This document shows, in pieces, positions 57,001 through 64,000 of a DNA stretch of 64,000 nucleotides. Within the stretch, counting starts at the first letter, position 1. The number at the start of each line of letters is the position of its first letter. The notes below the pieces were generated by a model, which saw only the letters and a list, made by a program, of their open reading frames with translations, was not told where the DNA came from and made no database searches. The position numbers were made by a program, and so were the translations under genes. Origin of the DNA: Callorhinus ursinus (taxonomy: Eukaryota > Chordata > Mammalia > Carnivora > Otariidae); the NCBI RefSeq assembly GCF_003265705.1, contig NW_020312936.1:437577-501576 (forward strand), given 5' to 3'.

Positions 57001-59154
57001 TCCCTTAAAGTCATTTGTTAAATGATATGGGAACATAAAAGCATAATTCAGCTTTGTAAAAAGGAGAATGCCTCTAAGACCAGACTTACATCAGGAAGGC
57101 TATTAAATTGTGTGGGATGCAAAGTTGTGTTTTATTGGGGAAAGTACTCTAAATTATGGAAGTGTCACATGTGTAACTCAGTGTCCATACCTTCACCTTG
57201 CTGGAGATATATAAAATAACTGAGGGAAGAACTTTCCCTTCTTTGCTCCCCTCTCTCTCCCTTTTTTGCCTCTCTTTGGTATATTTTATATTCGAATGGA
57301 ACAGTTCATATTAACCTCATGTGAACTGCAAGTCTGAACACCTTAGAAGACAATTCTGTACTTCTCTGTGATGAGTTACTAGCAGGATACCTGGCACTCA
57401 CATGTACACACAGGAAAAGAATGTATTTTCCATGATAAGGTCTTTCTGTGGATGTATTTATTCATATTTTAAGTGTGTTGAATATATTGCAAAGGAATAG
57501 TAAGTGGAATCTTATTCTATATATGTCATTAAGTGAATGTTACTGTACATTCATGTTCTATTACATGTTATAATATAACATTTTCCATGCATTGCTTCTT
57601 TTTAGATAGATTAATGCATAAAATATGATTTTTTGATTCCTGATGTGACACAAATAACATAAAATAAGTAGATGAGGGAGTGGTAGAAATATCATAAAGG
57701 AATGCTTTTCTTATGCATGCCAACTCTTCTCCAGAATTTGATATAAAAATTACAAGGACACATTGCCTTCCTTATTTCTCTATTGCTATTTCAGCTTGAC
57801 AAACAGAATTTAATTTTCTGTGTTCAGGTATTTCCATTTTCATATTGGGGATGCTCAAAAATATGAAAAAATTAATTTGTACCTATTTTGATTAGAATGC
57901 TAAGACATACTTAGGTTTGTCTTATTTTTGAATTTCACTAAAATGTAGGTAAAGATAGTGTACTTAGTGTACTATATAGGAGAGTATACTGAAGATAGTA
58001 TACTCACAGTCCATATAAGCACTTTAATTTCCATGACCTTTGCATCCTGCTTTATATCTCAATATTATTTTTGTCAAATGATTGCTTGCTATCTTTCTAC
58101 CCATCCATCATCTGTGTCCATAGTTCATGGTAATTCTGTCAGTGGGTGGTTCTTAAGCTATAAAGTCTTTGAAACATGGAAGAATGACAGTAAGGTGCAT
58201 TTGTAAGGGTGATTACTATACAGTATAATCTAATTGGCAGAATCTTGACTTATCATGCGGGGATACTTGGATGCGTTTCAGTTTCAGTATTACAGATTCT
58301 GTAATCTTGGTTATGTGATATAACTGATTTTAACCATTTCCACATTATGTAAGCAAGAAGGGAGAGCTTCTGATTTTTAGCCATCATCAGTCGTGCTAAA
58401 ATTTACTGAAATAAATGGAAAACATTTGTCGAATACTTTTGGGAGAAGACACTACCTGAACCCAGTCTCTGCTTAGCATTATCTTCACTCAGCAAATTTC
58501 TTAATAGTGTTTAGAAATCATTTTGGCCTCATCTTTGAGTTAGTAGGGACTCCCTACTTGGGCCATTCTCATAAGAAGGTAGATGATTATGAAATGAAAC
58601 AGAATTTTTTTTTTTTTTTTTTTGTAAAGGGACCTGGCCAATGAAATGTTTGTCACGGAGTGGTTAAAATTGGGTTGTAGTGCAATTGTATAGTATGATG
58701 TAGCTGGCCATGTTTTTCATTGAGTGGTTACCAAGTGAATAGGTTCCATGTGGATGTTTAATGCCTATGCATTGTCCTCTCAGCAGAAAATAGTGAAGGC
58801 AATGCCGTGTGTTCAATGGAAAGAGAAGACATGGTTGGCTTTTGGGAAGGGGCTAAAAATATTGCCCTGTAGAAGCTTAATAAAACTACTTGAAGTCATT
58901 AATTGTGTGTTAGCAATGGGTAGGGAAAAACTGTTTATAAAATGTTTAATTCATACCCAACATGGTTCCTTTAATTTTTTTTTAAAGAAGAATTGGAAAT
59001 TCTTTTATTTACCTATCTAAATAGAATGCTAGGATTTTCCCCAGTGATGTACACAGTAAAAAATTGAAATAAAGTTTTTTTTTAATTGAGTCTTTGTAAA
59101 GCACATGGAATATTCAATAAATGGTAGGTATTGCTACATTGATAGAGTTTTATA
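54089..59154. other. about 5 kb of AT-rich unique sequence, no gene seen
   Basis: Contains T-runs near 54361-54387, 54774-54786 and 58603-58623. Short open frames are frequent but none has domain content or paired splice sites that I trust. Consistent with intron 1 of the + strand gene or intergenic DNA. Confidence 0.45.
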
Positions 59155-59315
59155 TACCTTATTTAATTTTTCCACAATCCCTCAAGTTAGAGTATGAAAC
59201 ACAGAGCATCAGTTCCCTCATTGGCCACAATTGAGATACATTTCCCCATAGTTTATGAGTGATTGAACAGTGATTCAAATTACTTCTGACTCCACACTCA
59301 GTGTTTTCAACCACT
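59155..59315 (-). repeat. MIR fragment, antisense
   Basis: cttatttaatttttccacaatccctcaagttagag, then tgattcaaattacttctgactccacactcag. Confidence 0.6.
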
Positions 59316-59603
59316 GTCTTAGAGCTTCCCTCGTTCAGCTCTCTTACTAATTGGCAAGGATAAGGTTGATTTCTGTTGGTTACTGTGATTTAAAGGGTCT
59401 TGGTTCACAACCTTGGGAGTTCCTAGAATGAACTCTGAAACTGGCCCCTGTACACAGAGGGCAAGGAGTGACCAAAGAAAGTCAGAACACTCCTGACTGG
59501 TAGGTGGCAGTTTTAATACGCAAGGGAACTCATATGAGGCTTTCTCTCAGGTGGTCAAAAGATGAGTAGATCTCCACACCTCCCTGCTAAAATCTTAAGA
59601 TTT

Positions 59604-59794
59604 TATTTTATTTTATTTTTTAAAGATTTTATTTATTTATCTGACAGCATGAGCAGGGGGAGAGGCAGAGGGAAAGGGAGAAGCAGACGCCCCACTGAGC
59701 AGGGAGCCCGATGTGGGACTTGATCCCAGAACCCTGGGATCATGACCTGGGCTGAAGGTGGACGCTTAACCGACTGAGTCACCCAGGCGCCCCG
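59604..59794 (-). mobile_element. SINEC, antisense
   Basis: Reverse near-consensus copy ending GCCCC. Direct repeat aatcttaagat at 59591-59601 and 59795-59805. Confidence 0.94.
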
Positions 59795-59805
59795 AATCTT
59801 AAGAT

Positions 59806-60680
59806 GTTATATAGAGGTCTCCATGGGGTTCAGTCATGTATTCAGTCCAGATGGTCTCAACAATACCTTATTCCCTCAAGGCTGAGTTCTTGAAGTGACT
59901 CCAAGTGAGGGGACAGTGGGTAGAATGTAATTCCAAGGACAGGGGAGCAGATAAGAAGTCTTTGAACCCCTGGGCCAGTTCTCTGATCCATTGGTGGTCA
60001 CATCCTCATAATGACCTCTTCCAATGACGTCTTCCAACAAAGGGCAAGCACATTGTTTTCACTCCTTCAGTCTCTGTTAAGTTTGAGCAGATGATTTAAA
60101 GACAGCAGAGGATGTGGCTTTCAAATGAAGAAGGAGGGATTTAGGTTAGTCCTGAAAAATCACTTTGGCATTACTGTGTCTGTAATCAACAAGGGATGCG
60201 TGGGATTTCTGTTTATCTTATTGAGATGATCTCAGTACAGTTCTGCTTTAAGAGAGTCTGTCAGAGTAGAATCATATCTTCTAAATCTTAATTTCATGAT
60301 TTCAAGAAAGTTTTTATAAATAAAGGCCTGGGTCTGTAACACTAGAAAAGTGGCCTTATTTTGGCCTTGCCTTCCTCGCAGACCTAGTCATTCCATGCTG
60401 AAATTTCCATAACAAATAGAACAGCTTCCATGTGAAGAACAAATTCTGACCCCTTGGGAAAGCAGAAGGTGTTTATTTTTGCGAAGGTAACCAATAATTG
60501 TGGAACTTTAAAGAAAAAGTGGTGTGTCAGTAACAGAGCAGAATGGATTTGGCGGATATTCTGGGTGGCAAAATAAGCAAATGATAAATGCTTTTGGATA
60601 AGTAAATAGCTGGATTAAGGATATGGTATGACACCAAGGAAAAATGACGAGAGGGCTGTGGCCAATGGGGAGATGAATAG
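59806..60680. other. unique sequence, no gene seen
   Basis: About 875 bases without a recognised repeat or exon. Confidence 0.45.
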
Positions 60681-60681
60681 T

Positions 60682-60684
60682 GGT

Positions 60685-60731
<47 letters not shown>
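60682..60731 (+). repeat. (TG)n microsatellite
   Basis: Over 20 TG units with one TA interruption near the start. Confidence 0.95.
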
Positions 60732-60733
<2 letters not shown>

Positions 60734-62203
60734 AAAACAACAGCAAATCTAGAATCCTACTCTACAAGGGAATCTGGTCAGGGAATTTTGAAGGTTTTAG
60801 GAAAGAGAATTCTCTTGCATTGTATTTGGACATATGCAAGAATCCTCCCTCTCTAAAACCCAAATATATCCCTGCCTGTTTTGTTCTAGTCATCCAGGGC
60901 TTGGCGTGAATTGCCTTGGGCCACACGCTGAATCTCCTACCGGTCTGTGTTCCTGAAACACCACTTTGAATTCAATGTGCATTTACCTGTTTTGAAGCAG
61001 CCTGCTAATGGTTCTAAATTCAAGGTCAGAAACATTTTTAATACAAACTCTCTGGTCCTGTGTCGTTTTTGCTTCTATGAGATATTGTGGCCACTAAGCC
61101 CAGTGGATAATAAAAGCATAATTTCCTGTCAACCACAGTAATCTGCTGGATTGAATCTTAAAGTGTCTGTAAAAGCCCATTTTTATTTTAGACTTCACCT
61201 ATCGGTGTGTGGCTTACCATTTGGAACTTTAATCTACGTTATTTACAAAATCGATAGTGCAATATATTTTTGCATAATGACTTAACATATCTGAGAATTG
61301 ACCAAGTTCACCTTAAAAAAATGTTGGGGACAGCAGAGTAAGATCCAGGCTGTAATTAGAACTATCTCTAAAATGTGTGTATGAATGAAAAGTCAGATTG
61401 CAAGTCTGTTACCCAAGAGAAGATATTTTCTTAGGGGAAAATTCTAAAGACTTCTTGTAAGAATTCCAGAGAGACTGTAAAATCTCTTCATCTCACTATC
61501 TGGGTGTAAATCAGTGCAGCAGCATTATAATAAAGTGGATTGCTTGGCCAGACATACATACTGTGGTTGGAAAATCTAAAAATAAATTGATTTTTTTTTT
61601 TTAATCCAAGCTTTACAACCTTGCTCAATTTCTTCTTCCTTGCGTAGAGTTAAGCAGTTTATATACGGAGTTACTATTCACAATGTTTATTAATTCTGAT
61701 AACAGTGACATAACATTTGGTTGCATCTCAAGAATTCCTATAAAGCTATTTTCTGATCATCAAAGAGAACATTAGCTCTGCCTGTGGCGGAGGTGCAAGC
61801 AATATAAATAGTATGGTTCTAATTGTCACAGTAGAATCTCATCTGTCTCCAAGTGAAGACTCTCCAAGGCACCCTTCACTGAGTGAAGACCAAGTCTCAC
61901 CACCTCCTGATAGCGTGTATGTGCATGTGAACAGTTCAGTTAGTGGGACAGTTTTACCAATCCATGCATAAAGTACATATGGGTGTGTGTGTGCTGGGGG
62001 GTATTATGACATTATACAAAATTCCTTCCATTCATTCCTACTACCAGTGCAGGGGTTCTCAGTCTGAATATATGTATGTACTCTGTCACAGTGATGGGGG
62101 GCAGTGAGTGAGCACGGAGGAAATGACTTGGTACCACACCAGTAAACCCTTTGTTATTTTAAGGAAAAGTCAGAGTTGGGAAATGATCTTATTTGCTCAA
62201 ACC
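60732..62203. other. unique sequence, no gene seen
   Basis: About 1.5 kb. 61140-61310 and 61760-61850 are repeat-free and compositionally even, but nothing shows function. Confidence 0.4.
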
Positions 62204-62355
62204 CCAGGCTTCTCAAACTATGATCCTCAAACCCATAGCATCTGCCCTCACAGGAGAGAGGATTCAAATACAAAGCCTCAATTTACTGGGTCATAATCTG
62301 CATTTTAGCAAGATTTCCAGGTGATTTGTATGCATATTAAGGTTTGAGAAGCTCC
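62204..62355. mobile_element. hAT-type remnant (MER3/MER58-like)
   Basis: aggcttctcaaactatgatcc at one end, ttgagaagc at the other, with catctgccctcacagg and tttccaggtgatttgtatgc between. Diverged. Confidence 0.5.
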
Positions 62356-62639
62356 CCCAGTGGTGTCAGGAAAGGAACTCTTACTAGGGTTACCACAGCT
62401 GATTGTTAAATTTTCAGGAACGCCAGAACTTGTTAGTGGCCACACTGAGAGCTTGAAATTGGAGGGAGTATTTACATTATGGAAATCAAGGATTCTTTTT
62501 TTCTTTCTGAGAGCCACTTAAATATTTAACATCATACCCTTGTGTCTAATTGTTACTGGTCTTCCTTTTTAACAGAGAAATGACCTCAGGCTCTGACAGT
62601 ATCTAGTTAAGTGCAAATAAAACATTATTTAAAATAACA

Positions 62640-62750
62640 GTCTCTCTGTGCTTCAGTTTGTGTATCCCTAAAATGGGAATGATGATATAGTAATAATATT
62701 TACATTATGGTTATTTTGCAGAGTAGGTGTAAATAAATACATAGCTGTGT
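62640..62750 (+). repeat. MIR fragment
   Basis: tgtgcttcagtttgtgtatccctaaaatgggaatgatga is the conserved MIR core. Confidence 0.7.
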
Positions 62751-63435
62751 GTATTCATATAATATGTATGTATGTATATTAGTATATAGTCTTTCTTGGT
62801 GATTTGCCATATGCATACATATGTACGTGTATGAGTTGATGATTTAATATTATCCAAGATAATAATACTAAAATAATACCAAAAAAAATAAGACTTTGAA
62901 TAACATTTAAGTAATAGTTCAGGTGATTTAAGATTTTGGCAAAGTCTGAGGGAGGGTTATATGAGGGTGCTAGAAGTTCTGTGCAGGGGAGGGCAGTGGA
63001 ACCAGTATGGTTGAAGAAGGGTTTCGGTAGAGTTGGGATAACTTCTCCCCAGAGCTCTGCCACCATCTGCAGGACACTGACCAAATCATTCCTACTTTCT
63101 CTGAAAAATGAGGAGTTGGGTTGGAATAGCACTCACCTGTTTCCCATACCCTGTCCAAGGGATGGCACGTATTTCTGTTCCCCCAAGTCTTAGAGAAATC
63201 AAACGTGTTCTTCCCTCTTCATAAAGAACTGGCAGAGGAGAGGGTACGCTAGCTGACAGGTACTCTGTGGAGACCATGAGTAGGATGAATTTGGTGGGTC
63301 GCGAGCAGATGCTCAGATCATGGATTAGAAGATCTAGTAATGATTTACAAACGGCCTGAGGTCCTGGATTAGACAGTGGTCTTTTTCTTGTTCATTGCTT
63401 AACTTAAATGCCCTTTCACACCTACCTGTTCCCCA
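62751..63435. other. unique sequence, no gene seen
   Basis: A short (ATGT)n run lies near 62763-62777. The - strand frame at 62779-63132 has no splice context. Confidence 0.4.
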
Positions 63436-63439
63436 GTTG

Positions 63440-63690
63440 GGTAATTCCTTCTCAACATTCAGATGCCACTTTCCTCCAGGAAGCCTTCTTTAATGCTGCC
63501 AAGGTGAGTGGCATACCCATCACTCTGTATTTCCCTAACCCGTCTCAGCCTGCATTTCACTAAATACTGTCTCTATTTCTTAGTCTGTACCAATTAGACT
63601 CTTTGCTTCCTAAAGAGAAGAGCATTGACCTGTTTGACCATCTCCAGTGCCTGACAGTCAGTATACAGACGTCAAATATTTATATAATGA
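63440..63690 (+). repeat. L2 LINE 3' end fragment
   Basis: ccactttcctccaggaagccttctttaatgctgcc, catcactctgtatttcccta, gcttcctaaagagaagagca and catctccagtgcctgacag follow the L2 3' end order. Confidence 0.75.
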
Positions 63691-64000
63691 GAGAAGGGGT
63701 TATGTTAAGAAAGAGAATTTTGGACTTAGATTACCTAGATTCAAATAATGGTCTGCTCCTTACTGCAGGTGGTTTTGTTTTTTTTTTGGGGGGGGCAAGT
63801 CCTTTAATAATTCTGTGCCTCAGTTTTGAACAAAACAGTGGGAGGCATAGTAAGCTTTAACTAACTGTAAGATATTGTGTTAATAGGTACTATTTTTGGC
63901 TATGCGTATATTCCTTTATTAATGCATCCTTTCTAACTAATAAATCTATGTCATTGTATATAATTATTCGTATAGTTGAGTTTGTTATCACTTTTCACCT
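63691..64000. other. unique sequence, no gene seen
   Basis: Ends in AT-rich DNA with a short homopolymer block (T then G) at 63777-63796. Confidence 0.4.

Overview
This is a stretch of nuclear genomic DNA from a carnivoran mammal, most likely a caniform of the arctoid group (bear, seal or mustelid relatives). The evidence is the many copies of a tRNA-derived SINE beginning GGGGCRCCTGGGTGGCTCAG, with a CT-rich tail segment and an AAATAAATAAAATCTTAAAA end. This is the carnivore SINEC family in the panda/seal form, not the dog SINEC_Cf form. Matching carnivore LINE-1 copies are also present. The exact species cannot be read from the window.

Most of the window is intergenic or intronic and rich in repeats. 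Positions 1-49,800 hold about 17 SINEC insertions, several with clean target-site duplications (TSDs). They also hold a LINE-1 that kept its 5' end but is internally deleted (1573-5633), a 5'-truncated LINE-1 nested inside a SINE (15785-20454), a 3'-end LINE-1 (31238-31941), and three very short LINE-1 tails (25802, 38034, 48557). Older material includes two MLT1-type LTRs, an MLT2-like LTR, hAT-type DNA elements, and many MIR and L2 fragments. A 100-N gap at 33833-33932 is flanked by the same 47 bases on both sides, so it is probably a false gap.

The only part that looks like a gene locus is 49,880-53,200. A CpG island spans roughly 51,360-53,180, with a CCAAT box and GC boxes. On the + strand a probable non-coding first exon ends at 52198 with a strong GTAAGT donor. 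On the - strand two exon-like segments (36 nt at 50771-50806 and 161 nt at 49888-50048) have canonical splice sites and compatible reading phases. Together they encode a basic, glutamine-rich stretch followed by a hydrophobic segment. I do not recognise the protein. A third possible - strand donor lies in the island at 51756/51755. The simplest model is two genes diverging from one CpG-island promoter.

Positions 53,200-64,000 contain no exon I can support. They hold one SINEC, a few MIR/L2 fragments, microsatellites and unique sequence, consistent with a long first intron or an intergenic region. Nothing in the window looks like a bacterial-style operon, CRISPR array or novel enzymatic system. 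The most novel material is the unidentified exon pair, the structure of the LINE-1 copies (tandem 5' UTR repeat, two-module 3' UTR), and a SINE carrying a 3' transduction.
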